Source: an uncultured Lachnospiraceae bacterium (GTDB lineage: Bacteria; Bacillota; Clostridia; Lachnospirales; Lachnospiraceae). Taken from it: a stretch of DNA of 64,000 nt. The stretch spans positions 62,001-126,000 of the forward strand of contig CAJUEW010000007.1 of the NCBI GenBank assembly GCA_910585465.1, read 5' to 3'. The notes beneath the pieces are model-generated. The model worked only from the letters and a program-made list of their open reading frames with translations, searched no databases and was not told where the DNA came from. Below, in pieces: positions 33,480-42,975 of this stretch (positions are counted from its first letter, which is position 1; every line of letters begins with the position of its first letter). A program made the position numbers and the translations under genes.

Positions 33480-34322
33480 ATGGAGAAAGCGATTAAGAGG
33501 TATTTTCCGGTATTTGCGCTTCCGACTCTGGCAGCGTTTACTATCGGATTCATTCTGCCTTTTTTACTCGGCATTTATCTGTCGTTCTGTGAGTTTACGA
33601 CAGTTACCGATGCAAAGTTTGTGGGAATCCGCAACTATCTGAAAATTTGGGGAGACAGCACCTTTATTCATGCTTTGTGGTTCACGGCGCTGTTTACTAT
33701 CATTTCCGTTCTTGTAATTAATGTTCTGGCATTTGCTATTGCCATGCTTCTGACAAAGGGAATTCCAGGAACGAATGCTTTCCGTACCGTATTCTTTATG
33801 CCCAACTTAATCGGCGGCATTGTATTAGGCTATATCTGGCAGTTGATTTTAAATGGTATTTTTGCGTATTTCGGGAGGACACTGACCTACAGCGGGTCCT
33901 ATGGTTTTTGGGGACTGATTATTCTGATGTGCTGGCAGCAGATTGGCTACATGATGATTATCTATATTTCGGGTATTCAAAATGTACCGGGAGAGCTGAT
34001 AGAGGCTGCCAAGATTGACGGGGCGACTCCGTCTCAGATCTTGACAAATGTGACAATTCCGATGGTTATGCCGTCCATTACTATCTGTACCTTTCTGACT
34101 TTAACAAACTCCTTTAAGCTGTTTGACCAGAACCTGGCTTTGACGGCAGGAGAACCATCCAACAAGTCAGAGATGCTGGCATTGAATATTTATAATACCT
34201 TCTATGGGAGAACCGGATGGGAAGGTGTCGGTCAGGCGAAGGCAGTTATATTCTTTATTTTGGTAGCAGCCATTGCATTGGCTCAGAACTGGCTTACCAG
34301 ACAAAAGGAGGTGCAGCAGTAA
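33480..34322 (+). CDS. Sugar ABC transporter permease (MalF-like)
   Basis: A 280-residue permease with six predicted spans, the first in LPTLAAFTIGFILPFLLGIYL. The EAA loop is EAAKIDGATPSQILTNVTIP. GAGGGGG precedes the ATG. Its stop overlaps the next start by 1 bp. Together with the binding protein, the following permease and a separate MsmX-type ATPase it would form a maltodextrin-type importer. Confidence 0.94.
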   Translation: MEKAIKRYFPVFALPTLAAFTIGFILPFLLGIYLSFCEFTTVTDAKFVGIRNYLKIWGDSTFIHALWFTALFTIISVLVINVLAFAIAMLLTKGIPGTNAFRTVFFMPNLIGGIVLGYIWQLILNGIFAYFGRTLTYSGSYGFWGLIILMCWQQIGYMMIIYISGIQNVPGELIEAAKIDGATPSQILTNVTIPMVMPSITICTFLTLTNSFKLFDQNLALTAGEPSNKSEMLALNIYNTFYGRTGWEGVGQAKAVIFFILVAAIALAQNWLTRQKEVQQ

Positions 34323-35161
34323 TGGGTGTAAGAAAGGCAAAGCACGGCGGATTTATGGCGTTTATTTTTACGCTGATTTCTATTGTATATGTGAGTCCGG
34401 TTTTGATTGTTATTATGAATTCTTTTAAGAAAAAGGGCTACATTAATAAATACCCGTTCTCTCTGCCGACGGAAAAGGCATTTGTAGGGCTTGAGAATTA
34501 TGTGGAGGGTATTAAGAAAATCGGATTTATTGAGGCTTTTATGAATTCCCTGTTTATCACCGTGCTGTCTGTGCTGGTCATTATTTTATGTACCTCCATG
34601 TGCGCATGGTATATTACCCGCGTGAGGAACAAGCTGACAGAAACTATCTATTATCTGTGTCTGTTTTCCATGATTGTTCCGTTTCAGATGGTGATGTTTA
34701 CTTTATCCAAGATTGCGGATATGCTGCATCTGGGAAATCCCGTAGGTATTATTCTGGTATATTTGGGGTTTGGCGCAGGACTCGCGGTATTCATGTTCTG
34801 CGGGTTTGTGAAATCCATACCGCTGGAGATCGAGGAAGCAGCTATGATTGACGGCTGTACGCCGATTCAGACATACTTCCAGATTGTATTTCCGATTTTG
34901 AAGCCGACCTGCATTACAGTGGCAATTCTTCAGGCTATGTGGATCTGGAATGATTATCTGCTTCCGTATCTGGTACTGGATATTAAAAAGTATAAGACAA
35001 TTCCGATTGCGATTCAGTATCTGAAGGGCGGATACGGCTCTGTTGATATGGGGGCCATGATGGCAATGCTGGTGCTTGCAATTGTACCGATTATTATTTT
35101 CTATATCGCGTGTCAGAAGTATATCATAGAAGGTGTTGTGGCAGGCGCGGTAAAAGGTTAA
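34322..35161 (+). CDS. Sugar ABC transporter permease (MalG-like)
   Basis: A 279-residue permease starting MGVRKAKHGGFMAFIFTLIS; the ATG overlaps the previous stop (TAATG), with GGAGGTG upstream. The EAA loop is EAAMIDGCTPIQTYFQIVFP. The C-terminal QKYIIEGVVAGAVKG is the conserved tail of MalG proteins. It is followed by malQ after 12 bp. Confidence 0.95.
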   Translation: MGVRKAKHGGFMAFIFTLISIVYVSPVLIVIMNSFKKKGYINKYPFSLPTEKAFVGLENYVEGIKKIGFIEAFMNSLFITVLSVLVIILCTSMCAWYITRVRNKLTETIYYLCLFSMIVPFQMVMFTLSKIADMLHLGNPVGIILVYLGFGAGLAVFMFCGFVKSIPLEIEEAAMIDGCTPIQTYFQIVFPILKPTCITVAILQAMWIWNDYLLPYLVLDIKKYKTIPIAIQYLKGGYGSVDMGAMMAMLVLAIVPIIIFYIACQKYIIEGVVAGAVKG

Positions 35162-35173
35162 GGAGCAGAAATT

Positions 35174-36664
35174 ATGAGAGCAGGAGGAATTTTACTTCCA
35201 ATCGCAAGCCTGCCGTCAAAGTACGGGATTGGCTGTTTTTCAAAGGAAGCATATGAATTTGTGGATTTTCTTGCGGAGGCAGGCCAGAAATACTGGCAGA
35301 TTCTTCCGCTGGGGCCGACCAGCTACGGTGATTCTCCCTATCAGTCCTTTTCGACCTTTGCAGGAAATCCTTACTTTATTGATCTGGATGTTCTGGTTGG
35401 GGAGGGCGTGCTGACTGAGGAGGAATGCGGCGCCTGTGATTTCGGAAGCGATCCGGAACAGGTTGATTACGGGAAAATTTATAAGTCGCGTTTCCTGCTG
35501 CTTCGTAAGGCATATGAACGGAGCTGTGTGGGAGAAAACGCTGAATTTCATGAATTTCAGGAGAGAGAACGCTACTGGCTTCGGGATTATGCAATCTTTA
35601 TGGCGGTTAAACAGCGCTTCGGAGGCTGTTCATGGAATGAGTGGGCGGAGGATATTCGTCTCCGCTGGGGATATGCCATGGAGTATTACCAGACAGAGCT
35701 TTATTATGAGATTGAATTTTATGAATTTCTTCAATACACATTTTTTAAACAATGGAACCGCCTGAAGGGCTATGCCAACAGCAGAGGAATTCGGATCATT
35801 GGGGATATTCCCATTTATGTTGCATATGACAGCGCGGATGCCTGGGCGCATCCGGAGTTGTTTCAATTTGATGAAAATGGGCTGCCCACAGCAGTGGCAG
35901 GCTGCCCGCCGGATGGATTTTCTGCTGACGGACAGCTTTGGGGTAATCCACTTTACCGATGGGATTATCATCAGAATACCGGCTTTGACTGGTGGGTACA
36001 GCGAATTGAAAAATGCTTTGCCCTGTATGACATGGTCCGGATTGATCATTTCCGCGGGTTTGATGAATACTATTCTATTCCGTACAAAGCTGCAACGGCA
36101 GAGTTCGGACGATGGGAGCAGGGACCAGGTATTGATTTGTTCCGGACACTTCGTTACCGGCTTGGAGACCGTCCGATCATTGCGGAGGATTTGGGCTATA
36201 TGACATCCACTGTCAAGCAGCTTGTGAAGGACAGCGGATTTCCCGGGATGAAGGTGCTGGAGTTTGCATTTGATTCCAGAGATTCCAGCGATGCCAGTGA
36301 TTATCTGCCCCATAATTATATTCAGAACTGTGTTGTCTATACAGGAACTCATGATAATGAGACTGTGCTTGGATGGCTGGGAAGTATAGAGAAGGAAGAA
36401 AAGCAGAATATACGGGAATATCTGAACAGGCCGGATGCCTCCAACCGTGAGCTGGCATTAGAACTGATTCGGCTGGCAGTATCCAGTGTGGCGGAGCTAT
36501 GTGTAATTCCTATGCAGGATTATCTGGGGCTGGATAACAGAGCGAGGATCAATCAGCCGTCTACTCTCGGAAAAAACTGGAAGTGGCGTCTTAAAAGGGA
36601 AATGCTGACCAAGGAAATGGCCCGGAAAATTTACCGTATGACTGCCCTGTATGGTCGTATTTAA
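35174..36664 (+). CDS. malQ: 4-alpha-glucanotransferase (amylomaltase, GH77)
   Basis: A 496-residue cytoplasmic enzyme that transfers glucan segments between maltodextrins and frees glucose. It begins RAGGILLPIASLPSKYGIG, the standard GH77 start. The nucleophile aspartate lies in VRIDHFRGFDEYY, the acid/base glutamate in IIAEDLG and the third carboxylate in TGTHDNETVLGW. Its place directly after the permeases fixes the operon as one for alpha-glucan oligosaccharides. Confidence 0.97.
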   Translation: MRAGGILLPIASLPSKYGIGCFSKEAYEFVDFLAEAGQKYWQILPLGPTSYGDSPYQSFSTFAGNPYFIDLDVLVGEGVLTEEECGACDFGSDPEQVDYGKIYKSRFLLLRKAYERSCVGENAEFHEFQERERYWLRDYAIFMAVKQRFGGCSWNEWAEDIRLRWGYAMEYYQTELYYEIEFYEFLQYTFFKQWNRLKGYANSRGIRIIGDIPIYVAYDSADAWAHPELFQFDENGLPTAVAGCPPDGFSADGQLWGNPLYRWDYHQNTGFDWWVQRIEKCFALYDMVRIDHFRGFDEYYSIPYKAATAEFGRWEQGPGIDLFRTLRYRLGDRPIIAEDLGYMTSTVKQLVKDSGFPGMKVLEFAFDSRDSSDASDYLPHNYIQNCVVYTGTHDNETVLGWLGSIEKEEKQNIREYLNRPDASNRELALELIRLAVSSVAELCVIPMQDYLGLDNRARINQPSTLGKNWKWRLKREMLTKEMARKIYRMTALYGRI

Positions 36665-36694
36665 AGAACGATTAAGACAGAAGAGGAAGAAGAG

Positions 36695-37735
36695 ATGGGC
36701 GCAATTACAATTAAGGACATTGCAAAAATGTGCGGCGTGGGAGTCAGCACTGTTTCACGGGCAATGAATAATCATCCGGATATTAATCCGGAGACAAAAC
36801 AGATGATTCTGGATACGATTGAAAAATATGAATATATTCCGAATAACAGTGCCAGAAACCTGAAACGCAGCGAGTCCAATACGATTGCGGTTCTGGTAAA
36901 GGGAATCGATAATCCATTTCTGCAGGGCATGTTCCAGATTTTTGAACGCCAGGTACAGAAAACAGATTATTCTTTTATTATTCACCGGGTGGAAGAGAAA
37001 GAGGATGAAATTGCGGTAGCGCTGGAGCTGGAGAGGGAAAAGAGGCTGAAAGGAATTATTTTTCTGGGAGGCTCTTTTGGAAATTCCGAAGAGCGTATGA
37101 GGAAAATGACAATTCCATTTGTTCTCTGCACAGTGGGCATGACAGACAGTGTGGATAAGAGCCTGTATTCCTCTATCTCTATTGACGATTATAAGGAAAG
37201 TTACCGTCTGGTCAGCTATCTTTGCGAGCTGGGGCATAAGCGGATTGCCATCATTTCCGGTAAGATAGACGATGAAAGTATCGGGAAGCTGCGGTATCAT
37301 GGTTACGTACAGGCACTGTCAGATCATGGAATTGCGCTTGCGCCGGAGCTGGTGCGGTATATGAAGCAGGATCTGCCGGAATATTCCCCGGAAAATGGAT
37401 ATGCGGTGGCAAAGGAGCTGCTTGAAGAAGGTGTGGACTTTACAGCCCTTTATGTGGTGTCTGACAATACAGCCTTTGGGGCCTGCAAAGCGATTCTGGA
37501 ATGCGGAAAAAGGATTCCGGAGGATTATTCTGTGGCAGGCTTTGACGGAATCAAGCTGGCAAGATATTATCATCCGTCGCTGACCACAATGCGTCAGCCG
37601 TGTGAGGAAATGGCAAAGGAATCTATCCGGCTGCTGATTGACCTGATTGAGGGCAGAAAAGAGAACCATCACAAGATATTTCAGGCAGAGCTTCTGGAAG
37701 GAGAGTCCGTACGAGAGATTGTTTCTGATTTTTAA
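36695..37735 (+). CDS. LacI-family transcriptional regulator
   Basis: A 346-residue repressor with the LacI helix-turn-helix ITIKDIAKMCGVGVSTVSRAMNNHPDINPETK and hinge, then a periplasmic-binding-protein-like effector domain (ESNTIAVLVKGIDNPFLQGM; SVAGFDGIKLARYYHPSLTTM). It is the last gene of the maltodextrin operon, 30 bp after malQ. The triple CG-centred operator upstream of the operon is the expected binding site, giving autoregulation. Confidence 0.95.
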   Translation: MGAITIKDIAKMCGVGVSTVSRAMNNHPDINPETKQMILDTIEKYEYIPNNSARNLKRSESNTIAVLVKGIDNPFLQGMFQIFERQVQKTDYSFIIHRVEEKEDEIAVALELEREKRLKGIIFLGGSFGNSEERMRKMTIPFVLCTVGMTDSVDKSLYSSISIDDYKESYRLVSYLCELGHKRIAIISGKIDDESIGKLRYHGYVQALSDHGIALAPELVRYMKQDLPEYSPENGYAVAKELLEEGVDFTALYVVSDNTAFGACKAILECGKRIPEDYSVAGFDGIKLARYYHPSLTTMRQPCEEMAKESIRLLIDLIEGRKENHHKIFQAELLEGESVREIVSDF

Positions 37736-37780
37736 TATATATGGAGAATTGACAGAAAGTGACAAAGGGAATATGATTAG

Positions 37781-37807
37781 GTGGTTGCCGGATGGCAGCC
37801 ACTTTTT
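37781..37807 (+). terminator. Rho-independent terminator after the LacI regulator
   Basis: GTGGTTGCC (37781-37789) pairs with GGCAGCCAC (37794-37802), followed by five T. It ends the maltodextrin operon 29 bp before the next gene. Confidence 0.75.
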
Positions 37808-37835
37808 ATATACAGAAAATGAGGAGAGCAAAAAG

Positions 37836-38594
37836 ATGGAATTGACCTGGACTATGTTTTTGATTGTCTGCCCAATGGTATTTCTGGCGGGTTTTGTAGA
37901 TGCTATCGGAGGAGGGGGAGGATTGATTTCTCTTCCTGCATATTATCTGGCCGGAGTGCCGATTCATCATGCTCTTGCTACAAATAAAATGTCATCCGCA
38001 TCAGGTACCATTATTTCAACTATCCGAATCTGCAGAAATGCGGTGATCCGATGGAAACTGGCTGTTCCGGCTATTGCTCTGGCTCTTTTTGGTTCCGCCA
38101 TTGGAACCCGTCTGGCCATGCTGACAGACGAGCGGATTCTGAAGCATGTGCTGATGGCGGTGCTTCCGGTTGTTGCGTTTCTTGTGCTTCGGAAAAATTC
38201 GCTGGTTTCTGAAAAAGCAGAACGGCTGAGTGCACGTAAAGAGGCGGTGCTTACCTGGATTGGAGCGCTTGCAGTCGGCACCTATGACGGCTTTTACGGG
38301 CCGGGGACCGGAACTTTTATGCTCATTATATTAATAGGATTTGCCCATATGACTTCCATGGAAGCCGCTGCCTATACAAAGCTTGTGAATCTAAGCTCTA
38401 ATGTTGCATCGCTTGTCACATTTCTGTTCAGCGGGCAGGTGGTGATTCCACTTGGACTGGCAGCAGCCGTGTTCAGTATTGCCGGACATTATGTAGGTTC
38501 GGGTCTGGTGCTGAAAAACGGCACCAGAATTATACGTCCCATTATTCTGGCAGTGCTGGCACTATTGTTTCTTAAGCTTATATTTGATCTATGA
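37836..38594 (+). CDS. TSUP (TauE/SafE) family membrane transporter
   Basis: A 252-residue membrane protein with about eight spans. The repeat signatures FVDAIGGGGGLISLPAYYLAG and TYDGFYGPGTGTFMLI are those of the TSUP family, which moves sulfite, sulfonates or related anions. GAGGAGAG precedes the ATG. The gene ends in a 6-bp tail-to-tail overlap with the HAD gene. The substrate is unknown. Confidence 0.92.
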   Translation: MELTWTMFLIVCPMVFLAGFVDAIGGGGGLISLPAYYLAGVPIHHALATNKMSSASGTIISTIRICRNAVIRWKLAVPAIALALFGSAIGTRLAMLTDERILKHVLMAVLPVVAFLVLRKNSLVSEKAERLSARKEAVLTWIGALAVGTYDGFYGPGTGTFMLIILIGFAHMTSMEAAAYTKLVNLSSNVASLVTFLFSGQVVIPLGLAAAVFSIAGHYVGSGLVLKNGTRIIRPIILAVLALLFLKLIFDL

Positions 38595-39401
38595 TCTTAA
38601 AAAAGTATTGATAACATGGAGAATACCATCGTCATCATTGGATTTTGTGATATAATCTGCACGCTCTTTAACAAGGGGCTGCGCATTCTCCATGGCTACG
38701 CCAAGGCCCGCATATTCAATCATGGAAATATCGTTGAATCCGTCTCCGCAGCAGATCATGGAGTCTGCCGTCAGCCCGATGCTGTTGAGAAGCTTTTGAA
38801 GAGAGTTGGCTTTATCAATATTTTGAGGCATGATTTCCAGGAAGAAGGGTTCTGAGCGGTAGATGTTCAGAAGCTTCCGGAATTTTTTCTTAAGGGCGGG
38901 CATAAGCTCCTCCAGAACAGAGGGCTCGCCGGTAATAAGCAGCTTATTGACCGGAAAGGTCAGCCGGGACGCGAAATCGTTTATTGAAATGATTTCCATT
39001 TTATTGATATAAGATTCTTTTTCTGTATATTCATTTACTGTAAGGCCCGAAAGAATATGGTCCTGATCATAGGTCAGAATATCCAGTCCGGGATAGGTCC
39101 GTGTGATTTTATAGACCGGATCGATGACCTCTGCCGGGAGGACGCGGTTGTAAATAATGCTGCCAGTGGAGCACTGGGTAATCCTGGCTCCGTTAAAGGA
39201 AAGCATGTATCCCCCGAAGCGGGCCAATTCCAGTTTTTCTGCCAGAGGAACAATCCCATTGATGGGACGCCCGCTGGCAAGAACCACTTTTTTTCCTGCT
39301 TCCTGTATTTCAATTAATGCTTTGTATGTGGGCTTTGTAATCTCTTTTTTAGAGTTGGTTAAAGTTCCGTCTAAATCCAAAACAAGCATCTGATAATTCA
39401 T
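38589..39401 (-). CDS. Cof-type HAD-IIB phosphatase
   Basis: A 270-residue hydrolase with motif I LVLDLDGTLTNSKKEI, motif III lysine in the NIDKANSLQKLL region and motif IV CCGDGFNDISMIEYAGLGVAM. Cof-type enzymes dephosphorylate sugar phosphates or flavin-like compounds. The start is preceded by AAAGGAG. It is monocistronic; the substrate cannot be told from the sequence. Confidence 0.94.
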   Translation of the reverse strand: MNYQMLVLDLDGTLTNSKKEITKPTYKALIEIQEAGKKVVLASGRPINGIVPLAEKLELARFGGYMLSFNGARITQCSTGSIIYNRVLPAEVIDPVYKITRTYPGLDILTYDQDHILSGLTVNEYTEKESYINKMEIISINDFASRLTFPVNKLLITGEPSVLEELMPALKKKFRKLLNIYRSEPFFLEIMPQNIDKANSLQKLLNSIGLTADSMICCGDGFNDISMIEYAGLGVAMENAQPLVKERADYITKSNDDDGILHVINTFLRS

Positions 39402-39646
39402 ATGAAAATCTCCTTTAATGCAAATGCTTTATTGTGCGCAGCAGCGCCTGCTTTATTGTATCATACAAAGGATGATTATGGAAGTTTGGATTTCCTTGAT
39501 TTTCATGGATTATATTCTGCAGACCGGGGCAGATTCCGGGAAAAGAAGTATGCGGATTTATATATAAAAGATTGTAAGAAAATTGTAGAATATAAGACTC
39601 ATAAAGCATACTTTAATTTGAAAAAAAGATATAAAGGTATGTTATA

Positions 39647-40177
39647 ATGGCGCCTGACTTTAATTATTTTAACAGAAACCGCAGACCAATGTATTTGTCG
39701 GTGGCCGGTACAATCACACAGATGCAGATGGTATCGGCAAACGGCACCGGATACGGGGGCTGTGCACAGATGATAACCGTGGAGGATGCAGAAGGAGGGA
39801 TTACGAACTTCTTCGTAAATCAGGACACCTATGTGGTTGGGTTTGAGACATTATATGAAGGTATGCCAGTGACGGTATTTTATAATGGAAACCTTCCTGC
39901 GCCACTCATTTATCCTCCTCAGTTTGTAGCTGCTGTAGTAGCGCCTCAGGTGGATGGACAGATGGTGACAGTCGCCTTCTTTAATAATGTTCTGGTGGCA
40001 TCTGATCAGTCCTTGAGGCTGAATCTTTCCCCGTCAACGGAGGTGGTTATGCGGAATAACCAGACATTTCGCGGAAATCCGGGCGGAAATGTTTTGATTG
40101 TGCTGTACAGCATGACGACCAGAAGTATTCCGCCTCAGACGACGCCGGATAAAGTTATTGTAATGTGCGGTTTATAA
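39647..40177 (+). CDS. Conserved hypothetical protein, beta-rich
   Basis: A 176-residue protein without signal peptide, membrane span or cofactor motif. It is rich in short beta-type segments (MYLSVAGTITQMQMVSANG, EGMPVTVFYNG) with many N/P/G turns, suggesting an OB-like or barrel fold. AAAGG lies about 10 bp before the ATG, but a TATAAT sequence overlaps that ATG; an alternative start is ATG 39689. The 245 bp upstream hold no clear feature. I do not recognise a function. Confidence 0.65.
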   Translation: MAPDFNYFNRNRRPMYLSVAGTITQMQMVSANGTGYGGCAQMITVEDAEGGITNFFVNQDTYVVGFETLYEGMPVTVFYNGNLPAPLIYPPQFVAAVVAPQVDGQMVTVAFFNNVLVASDQSLRLNLSPSTEVVMRNNQTFRGNPGGNVLIVLYSMTTRSIPPQTTPDKVIVMCGL

Positions 40178-40188
40178 TAATAAACAAA

Positions 40189-40216
40189 AGGGAGAGCATA
40201 TGGCATGCTCTCCCCC
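40189..40216 (-). terminator. Hairpin terminator for the beta-CASP hydrolase gene
   Basis: GGGAGAGCAT (40189-40198) and ATGCTCTCCC (40204-40213) are perfect arms. Read on the - strand the hairpin is followed by CTTTTGTTTA, fitting termination of the gene that ends at 40232. It may also slow the + strand gene ending at 40177. Confidence 0.7.
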
Positions 40217-40231
40217 ATCGATCGTATGCTT

Positions 40232-41827
40232 TTATCGGTCCCATTTGTCACAAAGTGAGTTGATCTGACTGGTAAACTTGGCCAAATCCTTGTTGGCCCC
40301 GCCTTCATTATGGTAGATAACCTGTATAAGCCGCTTGCCAGCTTCCAGAAGACGGGAAAATACATCGGATTTGCGTTTGGTCGCCGGTTTTTCGTGAGGA
40401 GCCAAAATTCTCTGGCCCTCCCTGATCCAGACTCCTGACGCCAAATCATAGAGCGCTCCGGAAAAGGGAGAAAATGCCGGAATCTGGTATTCTTCGTTCA
40501 GACAGGAGGTAAAGCTGTCGCAGACCTCGTCCTCGCCGTGCACAACGAATACCATCCGGGGCTTTGGAGAGAAGGCTTTTATCCAGCTCAGAAGACCATT
40601 CTTGTCTGCATGTCCGCTGATACCTTCCAGCCTTGTGATTTCTGATTTAACCTCAATCGTTTCCCCGAAGAGCTTCACATACTCAACTCCTTCTATCAGA
40701 GAGCGGCCAAGCGTTCCGCAGGCCTGATAGCCTACAAACAGAACCGTACATTCAGGTCTCCATAGATTATGCTTTAAGTGATGTTTAATACGTCCTGCCT
40801 CACACATGCCGGAAGCGGAGATAATGACCTTTGGCTGTGTGTCAAAGTTAATGGCTTTGGATTCCTCACTGGAAACAGCCAAATGAAGATTTGAGAACCG
40901 GATTGGATTAATTCCCGCATTTACCAGTTCCATCGCTTCTTCATCAAAGCAGGAGCGTACATTTTTATTAAATATAGAAGTTGCTTCAATTGCCAGAGGA
41001 CTGTCAACATAGACAGGGAAATCAGAATCAAGCAGCTTTCGTTCCTTGATTTCTCGGATAAAGTAGAGAAGCTCCTGAGTCCGGCCGACTGCGAAGGAAG
41101 GAATAACCAGATTGCCGCCCCTTTTCAGCGTCTTTGCGATGACGCCTGCCAGTTCAGCCACATAGTCTGGGGGAGCATTGTGGTTGCGGTCTCCATAGGT
41201 AGCCTCCATAATAACATAGTCAGCCGTATCAGTAGGCTTTGGATCTTTGATCAAGGGCTGATTGATGTTGCCGATATCTCCGGAAAATACAAGTTTTCTC
41301 TGTATACCGTCTTCTGAAATCCATAGTTCGATGGAAGCCGAGCCAAGCAGATGCCCAATGTCCCGGAAACGTACCTGAATACCGGCACACAGATCAATTT
41401 TCTGTTCATAACCACATGGATGAAACAAATCAATGGCACCCAGAGCGTCGTTCATTGTATAGAGAGGTACATATTCCTCAGCGCCGGAGCGCCTTCCCTT
41501 CCGGTTGCGCCATTCTGCCTCAAATTCCTGAATGTGCGCACTGTCACGAAGCATGATGCTGCACAGATCACTGGTGGCAAAGGTGGAAATAATCTCTCCT
41601 TTAAATCCGTTTTTGTACAAAAGCGGAAGACGGCCGGAGTGGTCGATATGTGCATGAGTCAGCAGTACATAATCAATCTGGTGAATCGGAACCGGAATAT
41701 CCTGATTTACATAGATATCTCTGCCCTGCTCCAGGCCGCAGTCGACCAAAATGCGTTTATTGCAGGCTTCTACATAGTGACAGCTTCCGGTGACCTCGTG
41801 GTCAGCGCCTATAAAGCCAAGTTTCAT
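40232..41827 (-). CDS. Metallo-beta-lactamase/beta-CASP family hydrolase (RNase-like)
   Basis: A 531-residue enzyme of the CPSF/Ysh1-type beta-CASP group, which acts on RNA. Zinc motif 2 is HAHIDHSGRLP; later metal residues lie in GHLLGSASIEL and FSGDIGN. Beta-CASP motifs are seen in ATYGDRNHN, SASGMCEAGRIKHHL and ISGHADKNGLLSW. The start has AGGGGGT upstream. The C-terminal about 90 residues are an extra segment. The RNA target is unknown; it is related to, but distinct from, RNase J. Confidence 0.9.
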   Translation of the reverse strand: MKLGFIGADHEVTGSCHYVEACNKRILVDCGLEQGRDIYVNQDIPVPIHQIDYVLLTHAHIDHSGRLPLLYKNGFKGEIISTFATSDLCSIMLRDSAHIQEFEAEWRNRKGRRSGAEEYVPLYTMNDALGAIDLFHPCGYEQKIDLCAGIQVRFRDIGHLLGSASIELWISEDGIQRKLVFSGDIGNINQPLIKDPKPTDTADYVIMEATYGDRNHNAPPDYVAELAGVIAKTLKRGGNLVIPSFAVGRTQELLYFIREIKERKLLDSDFPVYVDSPLAIEATSIFNKNVRSCFDEEAMELVNAGINPIRFSNLHLAVSSEESKAINFDTQPKVIISASGMCEAGRIKHHLKHNLWRPECTVLFVGYQACGTLGRSLIEGVEYVKLFGETIEVKSEITRLEGISGHADKNGLLSWIKAFSPKPRMVFVVHGEDEVCDSFTSCLNEEYQIPAFSPFSGALYDLASGVWIREGQRILAPHEKPATKRKSDVFSRLLEAGKRLIQVIYHNEGGANKDLAKFTSQINSLCDKWDR

Positions 41828-42025
41828 GAAAAGACCCCCTTTATAATGAAATTTAAAAATTCCCTTTCTATAATTAATATCATAACAATTTATAAATGAA
41901 TATTCAAGCGGCTGTTTATGCATGCGTCAGCTATTCGGCGTATCAGTTCAAGCTTTACAAAGCATCTGTTATAAGATATGATTAGGTCGAATGAAAGGAT
42001 ATATACTTTAGAAAGGCTACTATAT

Positions 42026-42886
42026 ATGTTTATTGCAGAAAACTGGAAAGATTATGAAGTAATTGACACCTCTGCCGGAGAGAAGCTGGAGAGATGGGGA
42101 GACTATCTGCTGGTCCGTCCGGATCCGCAGGTGATCTGGAATACGCCAAGAGTTCACAAGGGCTGGCGGAGCATGAACGGGCATTATCACAGAAGTGCCA
42201 GAGGCGGAGGAGAGTGGGAATTTTTTGATTTGCCGCAGCAATGGAGCATTTCTTACAGAGGACTGACATTTAATCTGAAACCCTTCAGCTTCAAGCATAC
42301 AGGATTGTTCCCGGAGCAGGCTGCAAACTGGGATTGGTTTTCCGAAAAAATAAAGAATGCGGGGCGCCCGATAAAGCTTTTGAACCTGTTTGCCTACACG
42401 GGAGGGGCCACGCTTGCGGCAGCGGCGGCGGGAGCCAGTGTGACGCATGTGGACGCTTCTAAAGGGATGGTTAGCTGGGCAAAGGAAAACGCGGCGGCTT
42501 CGGGGCTGGGGAATGCTCCTGTCCGCTGGCTGGTGGATGACTGTCAGAAGTTCGTGGAGAGAGAAATACGAAGGGGCAATCACTATGATGCGATTATTAT
42601 GGATCCGCCGTCCTACGGGCGAGGTCCTAAGGGGGAGATATGGAAGCTGGAGGATGCGATTCATCCCCTGGTACAGCTCTGCGCAGAGCTTTTGAGCAAA
42701 GAGCCGCTTTTCTTTCTTATTAATTCTTACACCACCGGACTTCAGCCTGCTGTACTGGCCTATCTTCTGGGAACAGAACTGAAAAAGTTCGGCGGAATGG
42801 TGGACTCTCAGGAGGTGGGGCTGCCGGTGAGTGAAAATGGTCTGGTGCTGCCCTGCGGCGCCAGCGGACGCTGGGAAAGCAAATAG
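42026..42886 (+). CDS. RlmI-like class I SAM-dependent methyltransferase
   Basis: A 286-residue methyltransferase. The SAM motif I is LLNLFAYTGGATLAAAAAGA, followed by VTHVDASKGMVSWAKEN, and the catalytic-side motif is DAIIMDPPSYGRGPKGEIW. This is the RlmI/RlmK 23S rRNA cytosine methyltransferase type, but without the N-terminal PUA domain of RlmI. The start is MFIAENWKDYEV with AAAGG upstream. A terminator follows at once. Confidence 0.88.
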   Translation: MFIAENWKDYEVIDTSAGEKLERWGDYLLVRPDPQVIWNTPRVHKGWRSMNGHYHRSARGGGEWEFFDLPQQWSISYRGLTFNLKPFSFKHTGLFPEQAANWDWFSEKIKNAGRPIKLLNLFAYTGGATLAAAAAGASVTHVDASKGMVSWAKENAAASGLGNAPVRWLVDDCQKFVEREIRRGNHYDAIIMDPPSYGRGPKGEIWKLEDAIHPLVQLCAELLSKEPLFFLINSYTTGLQPAVLAYLLGTELKKFGGMVDSQEVGLPVSENGLVLPCGASGRWESK

Positions 42887-42920
42887 CTGGTATATTTTCC
42901 TGATTTTGGGAATAAATAAT

Positions 42921-42950
42921 AAGGAATGGCTTTTTGACCATTCCTTTTAT
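42921..42950 (+). terminator. Rho-independent terminator after the methyltransferase
   Basis: AAGGAATGG (42921-42929) pairs with CCATTCCTT (42938-42946), and the T run continues to TTTTATTG. Confidence 0.75.
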
Positions 42951-42975
42951 TGTATCAAAAGTCAGGAGAAAAAAG

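Noticed and set aside
39402..39647. An 81-codon + strand frame in the spacer before the conserved unknown gene
   Set aside because: It starts inside the ribosome binding region of the divergent HAD gene, has no binding site of its own and encodes no recognisable pattern.
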